Below, piece by piece: positions 10,301 through 20,799 of a DNA stretch of 64,000 nucleotides. Made by a program: the position numbers and the translations under genes. How positions within the stretch are numbered: position 1 is the stretch's first letter; every line of letters starts with the position of its first letter. The stretch lies in NCBI GenBank assembly GCA_029931535.1, contig JAQPZY010000700.1, positions 284,185 through 348,184 on the forward strand, in the 5' to 3' direction. The notes under the pieces are model-generated. The model was not told the DNA's origin and did no database searches. It saw only the letters and a program-made list of their open reading frames with translations. This stretch comes from Margaritifera margaritifera (Eukaryota; Mollusca; Bivalvia; Unionida; Margaritiferidae).

Positions 10301-12772
10301 AATGAGGCAATCTTGCATATGGATGGTTCACATTGTTACCAGTCTATAGACTGTATTTTTGATCCAATCTTAAGTAAACTTGGTAAATAGAATTATATCA
10401 TCAAGATGTTCAGTGTGTTTTATTATGAGCAAGATATGCAAATATAGTGCTGATATTGCATCTGAAATGTCCATTGTGGTTGCCATCTTGAGAATCTTGA
10501 GAACCTTGTTATTGCTCAAGGTGCTGATATTGCATCTGATATGTCCATTGTGGTGGCCATCTTGAGAATCATGTTATTGCTTAAGGTGCTGATATAGCAT
10601 CTGATATGTCCATTGTGGTGGCCATCTTGAGAATCTTGTTATTGCTCAAGAATATCAGAGATGGTTTCAACACAGTCTGTGTGTGTGTGCTTTAAGGGCA
10701 GGGTATGAACAGTTTCTAAGTTATGAACTGTGTTCTAGTCTTCAGGGGGCAGGTAGATACCAGGTGGCCAGTGATAGTTGCATAAATGATGGCCTTTCCA
10801 TGCTAAGAAAGTGTACATTGTATTTTTTTTATGTTTTTGTCCATAAAAGAAAATGATTACTTTTTTCTGTCCTAAAACATGCAGAAATAACTCATTTAGT
10901 GTCCGAAAATAAACAAATTAATGAAAAAACCAAGTTCTGCCAAACAAATGCACACATACACTATTAGGCTAACCTTTAAGTCTCACAGCAAAGTAATAAC
11001 AATTTACATTTACATTAATGAATGAAATCCAACATTACTTGTCTTGTTTCTTCTACTTCATTCAAGTCCACAAGAAAATGGAAGCATATTTAAAACACAA
11101 ATCTGCCATGTTTAAATCTACTATCTATCTGGTTTATAAAGGAAGATAAGTGACACAAACATTAATAGACAATGTAGCAACTATTTCCATTCCACAGTTT
11201 TATTACTTGTATGAATTTGCATTCACAAGCTAACATGTGGCAGTTGCCAATGGGAATCAAGGTTAGGCCCACTTGAGCCTCGTGTTTCCTTTAAAATACC
11301 TGTCTTCTCTCTAAAGGAAAGCAATGGAAGTAAACCATAATGCTGACTATTGAAAACCACAGGTTTGGGTTGCACAGAGTTCTTCCCCTTGCAAAACACT
11401 ATGCACACCAAATTGTAGAATACAAGATTTGGAAATGTAAATAGAACAATTTATAAAAATTAGCAAATTAATGCACCTTAGGGATTTAAATTAATAATTT
11501 GCTATTTATGAATGAAGCAAAAGTATAAAATATAAATATTCCTGGAGAAATGTACATTTATGGACTGGCATAAACTATATGCAGTGTTGTAATTAGGGAT
11601 CAAAATTTCTTTACACAATTATACATATTTAATTCCAAGTAACTGTTGTTGTTTTTTTTCTAATATTTATTTTGTTACTGTTGGAACATATTTGTTCTAA
11701 AAACTCTAAATTTATAAATTGATTTGCAGGGAATTATATTGAAACTTTTTGTGGCATTTCAAATTTCTTAAATATTTGGAAGCAAGTTTGATTTGTTTGA
11801 TGAATTGGAGTTTGATTGTTGCTAGTACTGCCATGTTAAAGTGCCAGAAACATTTGCCATTTTTTTTTGATCACGTGTATTGTGCATTATTTTATGGCAT
11901 TTCATATATTTATTGCCATTGCTCAAATTGTTTTTGAAATTTATATTTTTTATTTTTTATTTTTAATAAAAAGGAAGTCCCCAATATGCTTTTCTTCTGA
12001 AACACTTCCAAATTGAATTACCAAGAGTAAAGAAAACCATGGTCTTAGCAAAATAAAACCCCTGTGAATTATAATTTCACTTTGTGTGTAAACCATGTGA
12101 CTCTGTATACCACAAATTAAAGCTTCTTCTGTAAAATTTATTTTTAAAGATCTTAGACGACTTTGATTTTGAGCAAGAGACTCTGCATATTAATTATGTC
12201 TTTAATTTCAGAAAGAATTTTTATCGGAGTACAATAAAATAGGTAAAATCAACTCAATACCTAGTTTGGAAGATAGTTTACATATACATAAGCCTTCTTT
12301 GTGAAATGGTCCACTGTTAAGTTGTGTATGCCAGGTGAGTGATGTCAGGCTCACTTGGGCCTCTTGTTGTATTCAACTGAATATAATTTTGAAGTACTAA
12401 AACTAGCAAAATAAAACCCCTGTTTAATATTTAGGATTCCATTTAGCAAGAATACAAAGGAAATTAAAATTTTTGCAGGAATATTTGTCTACAGTAATTT
12501 CTTCTGATAAAATATTTGCAGGGATTGGATGTTTATTATTTACCATAACAGAATTAATGTATCAGCTTCATATACTGGTTATATCTTCAATCTTTTTCAT
12601 GGTAACTCAGGACTTATTCACATTATGAATTACTATTCGATATTTCTAGATATCAAGAAGTGAAGTGTTTCAAGAAGTGACTCTTGAATTGCCTCTTGAT
12701 GGTCAAGCTAGGCATGAAATTCTCTCCAAGACTGAAATTTTCAAATTGGAATCCTATCCTTTACCATCATGA
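1305..12772 (+). CDS. NAT9: NAT9-like GNAT N-acetyltransferase, 3' part of the gene, four exons
   Basis: The spliced product is the C-terminal 118 residues of an N-acetyltransferase 9 family protein, a GNAT-fold enzyme that moves an acetyl group from acetyl-CoA to protein substrates; work on animal homologues links it to tubulin and microtubule stability. Exons 1305-1385, 4197-4256, 8715-8809 and 12650-12772 join with phases 1, 1 and 0 across GT-AG introns of 2811, 4458 and 3840 bp. Visible family landmarks in order are 'MVGDVNLFF' with the acidic strand 'EIEIMIA', the acetyl-CoA loop 'RGKGLGKEA' (R/Q-x-x-G-x-G), 'YTAKIGLNNQPSLNMF' (vertebrate form AKIGQGNEPSIRMF), and 'SEVFQEVTLEL' (vertebrate SSVFQEVTLRL) before the stop. 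Vertebrate NAT9 is about 207 residues, so some 90 N-terminal residues are encoded upstream of this window. The introns are loaded with repeats, and the second exon has a broken partial copy. Assignment is by remembered family motifs. Confidence 0.9.
1386..2003. other. NAT9 intron, unremarkable part
   Basis: This is intron sequence after the 'gtacag' donor. An open frame at 1448-1675 has no recognisable similarity and no splice context, and is taken as chance. Confidence 0.5.
2004..2410. repeat. 37-bp minisatellite, 11 copies, in a NAT9 intron
   Basis: Eleven head-to-tail units of exactly 37 bp, each close to 'cattactgggaagatgatg' followed by 'taatagctccatctgtg'. The start of each unit is in register from 2004 to 2374. 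Units differ by single substitutions (tgtgt, tgtgc, tatgt), with no length change, which points to recent expansion. Confidence 0.95.
2855..4080. repeat. Degenerate tandem array, period about 130-145 bp
   Basis: Recurring blocks 'catggggttttcaccagaag', 'agttggtcctaaatgaaaat', 'ccaatatggccaccac' and 'cttgttatcgctactcctcc' return every 130-145 bp from about 3000 to 4000, with many substitutions and gaps. The array lies in the NAT9 intron just upstream of the acetyl-CoA-motif exon. It shares words such as 'ccaatatggccacca' with the arrays at 5.7-7.4 kb and 50-54 kb, so it probably belongs to the same broad repeat family. Confidence 0.75.
4197..4256 (+). CDS. NAT9: NAT9 exon: acetyl-CoA-binding motif exon
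   Basis: Sixty bases between the acceptor 'gatttcag' and the donor 'gtaagg'. With G from the previous exon it reads E-T-S-A then 'RGKGLGKEAIFHMMRYG', the pyrophosphate-binding loop of GNAT enzymes (R/Q-x-x-G-x-G) and the start of the following helix. The last base is the first base of a glycine codon completed by the next exon. Confidence 0.92.
4200..4537. repeat. Tandem duplication of about 169 bp across a NAT9 exon
   Basis: Two adjacent copies of about 169 bp. The block 'ttccagattccttcccatta' occurs at 4338 and 4507, and 'ggaaaagaagctatatttca' occurs in both. The 5' breakpoint lies inside the exon: copy 2 starts with 'ctgctggagg' fused to downstream intron sequence 'gattgcaaaatt'. Copy 2 therefore repeats most of the exon and its donor site but not its acceptor. 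Confidence 0.9.
4369..4424 (+). pseudogene. NAT9: Partial NAT9 exon copy without splice acceptor
   Basis: This is the second copy of the acetyl-CoA-motif exon. It keeps the reading frame, the helix and the 'gtaagg' donor. The bases before it read 'gattgcaaaatt' where the true exon has 'gatttcag', so no AG acceptor sits at the right place. The motif itself has changed from R-G-K-G-L-G to G-G-K-G-V-G, losing the arginine at the motif start. It is unlikely to be spliced in as a normal exon. Confidence 0.85.
4590..5160. repeat. Degenerate array, period about 150 bp
   Basis: Repeated blocks 'ggattttaaccaaatttgg', 'catgcagctt.atgttgatgaga', 'gagttatggaccct' and 'ctgactttggtttc.gcagcataactt' recur about every 150 bp. 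The same blocks make up the 48.9-50.0 and 55.7-56.9 kb arrays. A short duplication of 'gtccatcagtccaaaccatc' sits at its start. Confidence 0.75.
5161..5725. other. NAT9 intron, nothing recognised
   Basis: AT-rich intron sequence between two repeat arrays; I see no coding similarity or clear repeat structure. Confidence 0.4.
5730..7400. repeat. Degenerate tandem array, period about 135-145 bp
   Basis: At least ten diverged units, each with 'aaccgctgaacagaatttga', 'caaaatttgacagaaagcat', 'cctggcatgaag.tctttcaa', 'gtttatacacattatgcc' and 'catcaaatatggccaccatt'. Two neighbouring units near 6180 and 6310 are almost identical over 60 bases, which shows local turnover. The head, 'gctcatggtatggctcattgtcc', resembles the heads of the other arrays at 50.1, 52.2 and 56.95 kb. 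It lies within the 4.5-kb NAT9 intron. Confidence 0.85.
7401..8040. other. NAT9 intron, nothing recognised
   Basis: AT-rich intron sequence without recognisable genes. The minus-strand open frame at 7727-7966 is hydrophobic by composition only. Confidence 0.4.
8055..8163. repeat. (ATATT)n microsatellite
   Basis: An uninterrupted pentanucleotide run of about twenty 'ttata' units after a short impure lead-in ('tgtattgtattgtatta'). Confidence 0.97.
8278..8675. repeat. Degenerate minisatellite, period about 45 bp
   Basis: About nine diverged copies of 'gttacatacagtatttagaa' followed by 'catgatgttatg.cagt', ending 35 bp before the next NAT9 exon. Related words ('gttacatacagtaattatt') form the 25-bp repeat at 21.8 kb. 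Confidence 0.85.
8715..8809 (+). CDS. NAT9: NAT9 exon: AKIG...NMF exon
   Basis: Ninety-five bases between the acceptor 'ttacttgcag' and the donor 'gtttgt'. Two bases complete the glycine codon opened in the previous exon; the frame then reads M-E-K-L-N-V-N-R and 'YTAKIGLNNQPSLNMFRKIG', matching the conserved NAT9 segment after the helix. It ends in frame on Glu. Confidence 0.92.
8810..9829. other. NAT9 intron, nothing recognised
   Basis: AT-rich intron. It contains a short (GA)n run at about 9747-9763 and no recognisable gene. Confidence 0.4.
9830..10680. repeat. Array of about 120-bp units plus a 66-bp local repeat
   Basis: The first part has units with 'gaggtgatcttgcatctgat', 'ggaggccat.tttttgatc' and 'aacttggaatataggcttat' about every 120 bp. 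The last part (about 10447-10650) has three copies of a 66-72 bp unit around 'gtgctgatattgcatctgat' and 'gtggccatcttgagaatctt'. The head 'ggccaagtgaagtatggtg' resembles the head at 50.08 kb ('ggccaagtgtgctatggta'), so this is another member of the same large repeat class. Confidence 0.75.
10681..12649. other. NAT9 intron, only repeat tails seen
   Basis: AT-rich intron. Two isolated array tails are visible, 'aggcccacttgagcctcgtg' near 11257 and 'ggctcacttgggcctcttgt' near 12348, like those closing the arrays at 51.87 and 54.08 kb. No coding similarity is seen. Confidence 0.5.
12650..12772 (+). CDS. NAT9: NAT9 terminal exon with stop codon
   Basis: The acceptor is 'cgatatttctag'. The exon opens in phase 0 and reads 'ISRSEVFQEVTLELPL' and then a lower-similarity tail ending '...YPLPS' and TGA at 12770-12772. 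The 'VFQEVTL' strand is the most conserved C-terminal feature of NAT9. The forty-residue exon puts the stop about where the family ends. Confidence 0.9.
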   Translation: MSRSEVFQEVTLELPLDGQARHEILSKTEIFKLESYPLPS

Positions 12773-13024
12773 TGGGAATGTGTTGGAACTCTCATGAGAA
12801 GAAAGAAAACGGCAGCCTGTTTTAGGTACACAGCATTCTGTGACATCCATCATTGCGAGTTTGGTTGGTTGGATGGTTGGATTGTACCATAAAAGGAGAA
12901 AACATTGGCTGCCTCCCAGAGCTGAACCAAGAAATTCTTGTACCAAAGTCAAGGATACACGTACTTTGCCATCATGATAGGAATCTACTTAAATTCTCAT
13001 GAGGAGAAAGAATAAGGCAGTCTT
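12761..13024. repeat. Direct duplication spanning the NAT9 stop codon
   Basis: About 60 bases starting 'tttaccatcatgatgggaat' at 12761 recur at about 12965 as 'tttgccatcatgataggaat', both continuing with 'ctcatgag.agaaagaa.a.ggcag'. The copies are 204 bp apart. The first includes the last codons and stop of NAT9; the second lies in the presumed 3' UTR. Confidence 0.7.
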
Positions 13025-14190
13025 TATATCCATAGGGCATGAATGTTTCAAGGTCTGAAAGGACCTTTCAAGGACTGAAAGGTCTGTATCCCTCTAGCAA
13101 AATCCTTGCATACCCAGACCACCACACGCCTCCCCTCCTTTACCAGGTCATTCAACCTTGATTGTCACATAGATTGACCCTGGTCAGAATGCAACCCCCG
13201 CATTGCCACGAACTACTGGTATTTAGTGTTGGATGAAATTTCTCATTCAAGATACTTTTTTACATGACTGGTTGTTTGTATGAAGATTTATTTGAATGTT
13301 TGCAAAAAAGACATCTGTATTCAAGTAAATCATTGTTAAGGATGGGTTACATCTTTTGTTTGAGACAATAAGCGAGGATATTTTTAGGTTGATTGGAAAT
13401 GGGGCTTGGACCCATCATTTTGGGAAAGAATGAGATCTATTGGGAAAAAAATTCCGGAGCAAATTTATACACAACTCAAGACCAGAGAGCACGTTCTTTG
13501 TATATTCTTTAATTATCTACATAAATGCGCTGTGTACTTTAAATATATACTTCTATCTCTCCAACCTACATACCTACAATATCATAATCATGTAAACAGT
13601 GTTATCAAATTCTAAATATCATAAACCATAGGTGTCCCAGTGGTTACACTGGAGTTTGGACATCCTTTCTCAAAACATATATAAAAACATATCAAGTTCA
13701 AGAAATAAAATACATACAATAAATTTAGCTTCTTTCTGGGGGCCACTCACATGAAGAGAAAGTAATTTAGCTAGAGCCCAAGGGTGATCCTTGGCCTAAG
13801 GTGGGTTGATCCCAGTCCTACTATACCCCTTATCCTAATAGTCCACTGACCTTATCCTAATATTCTACTAACCTGGGTGAAACTATGGTCTGTACTGGGA
13901 TGATCCCAGCATAATCCCTACTCTAGAGCTGGACTGATACCTCTAGCTGAACAGATGAGGATGATCCCCGATCACGAAGTGCTTGAAAACCAAGGTGAAA
14001 CCAATCCATGTTGTATTTTACTAATTTTTTTTTTTTATTATTATTTTTTTGTGTGGACCCCTCTTGGACCTCTAGCTATGTTAAGCTATCAGCCCTTAAG
14101 GTGTCCCCCTTTTGTGCCAAAATTTTTTTTAAAAGTTTTTTTATATATCTGTATGTACCCCCATAAGTCTGCTGTTGTGGGTTTTGAAAA
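12773..14190. other. NAT9 3' flank, possible poly(A) signals
   Basis: No further exon similarity is seen after the stop. Two AATAAA hexamers at 13704-13709 and 13718-13723, about 0.9 kb downstream, are candidate polyadenylation signals, but AT-rich sequence produces such words often. The open frames at 13406 and 13955 have no recognisable similarity. Confidence 0.35.
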
Positions 14191-15682
14191 ACTCAAAAAG
14201 AATTTTGAAAAGAAATTTTATTTTTACTTTTTGGACTAGGGTTCCTCTTGTATAGGTTTTTAAATGGGCGTACTTGATTTGAATCCCATTTCCAGGTTCC
14301 CAATCGTTCCACCCTAGGCCTAAAGAAATTTACTCCATGGCTTGTACTCCCCTCCTCAGGTATTGCCCTTGCGGCTGGTTTCCTTGCCATGTTATAAAAT
14401 GTTTTTAGTGATCCTTGCCAGGGATCTTTTATAAGTCCAGTGTATGCTATATGTGTGTTTGCTATATTTGTGTTATCGTATGCTATAAACCCCTGTATTC
14501 TTGTTTGGACTGGCTTTAGTTTCCAAATTTGGTTATAGTTGTTATTTACTTTCAAGAAGAAGTAAAATATATATATATATATATATAGAAACAGGTTCTG
14601 AAAAGTATAATCTAATCTCTTGATGGAGATTTAACTTTGGAGGCTGGTGACGCATATTTTAAGGCCTGTGTAGGAGGTATCCTTAGGTTCTGCAAGTTTA
14701 TTTTATATGATACCTTCCCCTCGTCCATGGGCCATACTTGTGCTCCCCCTGTCTCCTTTATACTATGGTTCCAAAGACCACATTTAAAATTTCCAAATTT
14801 TGTTTTCATTTATGCGACAAAATATGTATGTATATATATAATTTTAAAAAAATATAAAAAAAAAAAAAAAAATAAATTTGTATTGGTTTGTGTGTCTGAG
14901 GTGTGTGTATGCAGGATAGAATTTCGCAGTTGTTAGTACATAATATTGTTTTCCCCTTGTTTTCTTGTTTTGTGATGTTTATTTGGTTATGCCTCATTTT
15001 TCGGGTACTCTGATGTGACCCTTACTACTTCTCGTTAGCCATGTAGCCTCGGTGTCACTCGTCCTCATATCCTACTTTGAGTCACATACCCCCCCCCCCC
15101 CTGTTTTTTATGTCTGTCTCCATTTTGTTCCTGTGTACATGGTTAGATTATGTTAGCACTGCGAATTCTTTCTATTATTAGTTGTTATTATTATATCCTG
15201 TCTATTTTTTTTTTTTTTTTTTTTTAAAGATGTTCTTGTTATGGATCCAAATACATTGCGTATGACTTTGTGAGGCTGGCCTTTCTAACATGTGAGTGTA
15301 TAGGTCCCAGGTCGCCTTTACGACGTACCTCTCCCCTAATGGGAGGGCCTACTGGGTCCCAACTCCCACAGAGGTTATACTTGGGTCCTCTAAGTAATCA
15401 GCATCTATATTTAAATTTGTTTGATTATTAATTTATTCTCTTTATTTTAAAATAGACAAGAGTACTTGTTATACGTTAAAAGAAAAAAAGAAAAAAAAAG
15501 GTTTTCAATTTTTTCCAAACCTTTATAACATTTTATCATAGTTTTAGTGATGTACGATATAACATTATCGTACAGTTTTTTTATCCTTTATATTATTAGT
15601 ATTTAACAGGTTTTCTTCATGGTATACTCCATTTTTACTTATTATCATGTTTATTATTAATTCCCTATCTGCTTCTGTATTC
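14191..15682 (-). other. Probable 3' region of the L1/Tx1-like LINE, homopolymer-rich
   Basis: This lies directly downstream (minus sense) of the reverse transcriptase frame. It holds a (TA)n run near 14567-14588, A- and T-runs near 14856 and 15206, and C-runs. A more ordered segment at 15300-15400 could be 3' UTR. Minus-strand open frames at 14193-14555 and 14612-14809 have no similarity that I recognise. The 3' end of the element cannot be placed by eye. Confidence 0.35.
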
Positions 15683-18600
15683 TTACATTTTAATATCACA
15701 TCTTTTTGTGTAAAGTGTGTTTTTACACAGTGGACAATTTCTTATACTAGTTGCTAAATGCCTTTTAAAGGCTACGGTTCCCATGAGCCACACATCATGG
15801 TTATACTTATATATTAAACTTTGTTTGTAATTTGACCGTATACTCTTCCATTTTTTCCATACCCCCCCCCCCCATTGTAGCCCCGGATTTTCTTTTTCTA
15901 CAGTATGTCTGTTTTTTTGGTTTATCTCCTTCATTATATTTCCATATGTTAAACTATCCTTCTCCTCTGTCCATATTTTGTCATTATTTCTATATCTCAT
16001 TATTACATTTTTTATTATAGATAAGTTTCTTGGTGGTTCAATTAATTTAGTGAGTTTATTACTTCTATATATTTCCGGCATATTACTGAGTATATATCCA
16101 TAAAAATATATGTAAACAGCTGCCCACCCAAAATTTATTTTCCCTTGTATATTTCGTATTCTATTTAAAATATAGGCGTTCTTTTTATATCTCAGGCTTG
16201 GTATTCCCAGCCCCCCTTCCATTTTAGATTTATATAAATTTTCTCTTGGGAGAAGGTGCATTCCTCCTCTCCATATAAAATGTACAATTTTTTTATCTAA
16301 AATATCTAACCATGTGTTTTTAAAATCTATTATCTGCATATTATACCATAGGATACTATATATATATGTCTGTGCGACTTGTGTTCTTTCCATTATATTC
16401 AGGGGTGAACATGACCATATTTCAATTTGTGTTTCTACCTTATTTAATACATGTTTATAATTTACTTCTTTGGCTTTCCCACCAAAGTATACCCCCAGGG
16501 CCTTAACTTTGGATTTAATGAGTACTGGTGGTAGGCCGGGATGATTCCCCCGCCAGTTCCCTATCAGGAGTATCTCCGTTTTCCCATGATTGATTTTGGA
16601 TCCCGAAGCTCTTCCAAAATTGTCAAATTCATTTTGTAAATGCTTGAATGAAAAGCCATCACGTATAAAATTGGTGCAGTCATCTGCGTGTTGTAAGATT
16701 TTGAATTCATTTTTTAAATTGGGTATTTTAATCCCTTGTATATTTCTGTTATTATTTATTTTTACACACATCACTTCTATTGCTAAAACATACAAGAGCA
16801 TGGACAGGGGACACCCCTGTCTTACTGATCTTTCAATTTTAAAGCTCTTTGTTTTAGCTCCATTCATTTGTACTTCTGATTCAATATTTTTATATAGTGT
16901 TTTTATCATGGAGCAAAAAGTTGCTACAAATCCATAATTAATTAAATTATTTTCTATATAACTTTGTTCTATATGATCAAAGGCTTTTTCTTGATTGTAT
17001 AGAATCATGGCTCCTTTTTCCCCCTTATTCTCTATGTATTCTATCACGCTTTGGATGTTTAGTAAATTATTTAAAATGTTTCTCACCTCTTCCCCACAAC
17101 TTTGATTAACGTTTATTATTTTCCCCATACATGTTTTAAGCCTATTCGATAAAATTTTACTTAATATTTTGTAGTCTGTATTCAATAAGGAAATTGGTCT
17201 CCAGTTTTTCAGATCTTGTACCTCCCTTTCCCTTTATATATTAGGGTAATAATTCCCTCTTTCATTTTCCTTGGCATTTCTTTTTCTAGCACAATATTAT
17301 TAAAAACATATTCTAGGATTGGAGTTAATTGGGCTTCGAATTTCTTATAAAAGTCGGCAGTCAAGCCATCTGTACCTGGCGACTTTCCTTTATTTAGTTG
17401 TATGATTGCTCCTTTGATCTCTTCTGCTGTTATAAAAGCATCGCAGTTATTTCTATGTTCTTCCTCTATTTTTGTAAAATGTATATTTCCACAATAATTG
17501 TTTATTTCTTCGTATTCTATATGTTGTGACGTATATAAAACCTTATAAAAGTCATGTATCTCTTGCATAATTTCTTCTTTTTCTGTAAGCACTATATTAT
17601 CTTTCTTTAATGTTTCCATATGTTTTTCCTTTCCCCTCCTTATTTCCTCCCTTTTATATATTCCTTTCGCTTTTGTATATATGTTATCAAATTTCCATGC
17701 TCTTATCTTATCTCCATTATTTTTATACTTTAGTACTTCTTCATATTCTTCCCTAAGTTTTTCTTTTTCCTTCTCATTTGCTTTATTATTCTTTCCTATT
17801 TTGCTATATCTTACTTCTACCCTCCTTATTTTGTCTTGTTTTATATTAGTATATATTCTCGTAAGTTTCTTAATTAATTTCTTTAAATCTTCCCATTCTT
17901 TCAGTATATCCCTTGTTCCTTCTATGTTAAAATTATTTAAAATCTCTAATATTTTTTTGATGTATTCATTTTCTTCTAAAATAGAATTGTTAAATTTCCA
18001 ATATCCTTGTCCCCATTTATTTCTCCTTTTTGTTTTAACTGTTAGTATTACTGGATTATGATCCGAGATTGTATTTTTTTGGATCTCACATGTTATAACT
18101 TTATCAAACTCATTTTGGGATATATAATATTTATCTAACCTACTTGCTTGCCCTTTTCCATATTGGTGCGTGTACTCTCTCTTGTCTGGATTCATTTGCC
18201 TCCAGACATCTACTATATTGTTTTTCATTATAAAGTTTTGAATGATTTCTAGCTTCTGATTCCTGATTCTTTTGGTTTCATCCCCCCACTCCTATCCATA
18301 TTACTCGTAACCCAGTTAAAATCCCCCCAATTACAAAATTTTCCATTGAAAATGTTTGCACATATTCATTTAAATCCTTTACGAAATGTAACTTTTTAGA
18401 TATATTTGTGTGTGTATCATTATTCGATGCTGGCATGTATACATTGACGAAGTGCCACCCATTAATTTTTATGTGATTTATCCTTCCATTAAATTTGTCT
18501 TCCATTGCAAATTGCTCCCATGTTAGTTTTAAAGCTGTATTTTTTAAAATTGTCGCTACTCCTGCCCAGTTTTCAGTTTTACTATTGTTATCTATAACTA

Positions 18601-18766
18601 TCCCATTAAATTTCTCTTCAATTTCCCTTTTTACTTTTTTGTCTATATTGTGTGTTTCTTGTACTTGTATTATGTCATAGGACTTTACTATTTCATATAA
18701 TTTTTCTATTTTTCCCTTAATTCCATTTATATTTATGGTTATCACCCGGAGGTTTTGTCCCTCCAT
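15683..18766 (-). pseudogene. LINE ORF2: AP endonuclease and reverse transcriptase, frameshifted
   Basis: Three consecutive minus frames form one gene. 18766-18278 is the endonuclease N-terminal part ('ITININGIKGK', 'IQVQETHN', 'VNVYMPAS'); a one-base loss in a G run near 18325 breaks the frame just at its 'DFNW' motif, which reads on in another frame. 18228-17209 continues with 'SRLDKYYIS' and 'ISDHNPVILT' (end of the endonuclease), a basic linker, and RT motif 'KGKSPGTDGLTADFYKKF'. After another frameshift near 17200, 17185-15683 carries 'RQGCPLSMLLYVLAIE', the palm, thumb, 'FIWRGG' and a terminal C-P-L-C. Two catalytic positions look altered: 'LYNQEKAFDH' has Asn where the first catalytic Asp is expected, and the (Y/F)ADD box reads H-A-D-D. 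Both changes argue for a long-dead copy. In life the protein nicks target DNA and copies its own RNA there. Confidence 0.9.
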
Positions 18767-18864
18767 GGTGCCATATAAAAGTTTGTAGTTAGCTTTCCTA
18801 TTTGTTGCTTATTTCATTCTATGTTTATTGTGTTATATTGATTTTGTTATATTTGGATTAGTTC

Positions 18865-20293
18865 CTATGTCTTTTTCACTGTCCTTTTGTGTTTCTCTCT
18901 TTCCATTAAATTGTGTACATTTAGGTTCTTTTCTCTGTACTGATCTATAGTTAGTCTTTTCTTGTTCCCTTTCGTTTGTATCCTCGGCAGGGAGACCGAT
19001 CTCCCTGCTTTGGGTGTTTTAGATTGATTTTCTTTTCCATCCGACTCTTCTTTAGAAGGCCATTCTGCCAATGCAGTATTCCTTCTTTTTCGTTTTTGAG
19101 TCTGTATGGGAGTTGACGTTACTGGCAACGTCCCTTCCTCTATCTTGCTTATATCCTCCTCTTTCGAGGGGGTTTGTGTCATTTGTCCCTCCCCTTCCTT
19201 ATCAGGTTTTTCCCCTGCTCCTACTGTTGGGGAAGAGTCCTCTACAGAGCTTTTAAGACTATCTGACTCATCAAACGTTGGCTCAATTAATTGATAGTAC
19301 GGAGCCTTTTGATTTTCAATCAACTTGATTTCTTTTTTATGTTTCCTTTGTTCTTTTTTCTTTTTATTTCTTAATTTTTTTCTTTTTCTTTTGGACTTCA
19401 AAGGGTTGGCTCTCCCCATTATCGAAGTCCTCCCACTCTAAACCCGTCCCTTCTCCAATAGTTCCCTCTATATTGGTTTCTTCTACCAGTATTTGTCCCT
19501 GCTTTTTTGCTTCTATGGAATCTCCCTGTTTCTCTACCATTTCTATTTCTATTTCAGTTTCATCTTCCCCTAGGGCTTCCATTTCACCCTGGCCTATACT
19601 TTCTGGTAGCACTGCTGCTTTTGCAGCGTAAGTAGTGCCTTCTTGGAACTGGTGATTTGTACAGTCTAGGGGTAGATGCCCCGTTTGCCCACATCTGTTA
19701 CAGGGGCCATGATGGATACATCCCCTGTATCAGGATTTTAGTAAGAATCCCATAACATAGAAAAAGGTTGGGAGTAATTTTGCTTTTTCTGTGTCCATCT
19801 CCACTATCCTTACCCCTGTTTTGATGCTAGGATAACCCCAATATGTCGCGGTCTTTTCCTTCTAGGCTTTAATTTGGAATTTTGACTCTAACTTTGCTAG
19901 TAATTCCTTTGTTGGTACTTCCATCGGGAGTCCAGTAAAATGTACTTCCACCGATTTACCCTCTATTACCCTCTCTATTGGGGGGGCCCTCCCTACTTTA
20001 ATTTTTCTCCCCTTCATTTCCATGTCCACTTCAGGTAAGATTGGGATATTCCCATTGGCATATAAGAAGAAGCGCCCTCTCCCTCCATTCTGAAGAGCCC
20101 CAATGGCGTCCACAGGTATGCCTCTTCTGACCAACTCTTGCAGTATTTCTGCTGGTCTTGGTCTTTCGTTTTCTGGCCAATCCTGACAGTCCAGCATCTG
20201 GCACCCAGCATTTCTGTGTGCCAGAAGGACTCTGTTGCCATATGTTGTGTCTACGTTTGTGTGAAAATATTCTTCTAGTTTTCTCCCTGGCAT
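18865..20293 (-). pseudogene. LINE ORF1 with CCHC zinc knuckle, broken
   Basis: ORF1 proteins bind element RNA. The first frame, 20293-19862 (143 residues from ATG), has a folded-looking N-terminal region ending 'SVEVHFTGLPMEVPTKELL', which resembles an RRM strand. After a frame break a CCHC knuckle 'CNRCGQTGHLPLDC' is encoded at 19661-19702 (C-x2-C-x4-H-x4-C). Acidic and then very basic tails follow: 19612-19364 is Glu-rich, and 19419-18865 starts with a run of Lys/Arg. An intermediate stop lies near 19733. Position, size and knuckle fit ORF1 of the L1/Tx1 group. The order of domains is seen; the RRM assignment is an inference. Confidence 0.8.
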
Positions 20294-20348
20294 TGTTTAG
20301 GATATTACAAATATCTATTCTAGGGGTGTATTTTTTCTCACTTTTGAT

Positions 20349-20670
20349 TAGTTACAAAATTCCTTCAAATATTCACATGAAAAATACATGCAAGACTAGA
20401 TCTTAAACAAACATAAAGTTCATTCATAATTTCACAGTGTGCATGCAAAATAATTTCTAAACAAACAAAGCGTTCATTCAAATATTCAAAAGGTGCATAT
20501 AAGCATAGCGTCTGAACAAAACTAAAGTTCATTCAAACTATTCAAAAATGTGCATATTAATATCCAAACAAGCCAATGGTTCATTCAAATATTCAAAAGA
20601 ATTCAAACAAGGTGCATGTGTATCTATCATTCAAACAAACAAAAGGTTCATTTGAGTGCTCAAAAAGAAA
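20349..20670. repeat. 55-bp degenerate tandem repeat at the LINE 5' region
   Basis: About six units with 'aaacaaacaaa.g.ttcattc' then 'aaatattcaaaaggtgcat', 51-67 bp apart, directly upstream of ORF1 in the element's sense. Tandem 5' UTR monomers with promoter activity are known for some L1 elements; whether these act so is unknown. Confidence 0.8.
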
Positions 20671-20799
20671 AACAGGAAAAAAAGGATAAGCTGCTATAAA
20701 AATAGAAAGAAAATTAGTGCATTTGAAACAGTATACCTCAGGTATCAGGGTTCCTGAAATCTATATATAGTGCTGGATAAAGTGCATAGATGGCTGTTT

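Noticed and set aside
14193..14555. 120-residue minus frame downstream of the LINE reverse transcriptase
   Set aside because: No family similarity and no support as a third ORF; it may be 3' UTR read by chance.
15832..16937. Plus-strand open frames at 15832 and 16590
   Set aside because: They are antisense to the LINE reverse transcriptase frame.
17681..18061. Plus-strand 126-residue Ser/Leu/Phe-rich frame
   Set aside because: It is antisense to the Lys/Glu-rich linker of LINE ORF2; the composition is the mirror of that linker.
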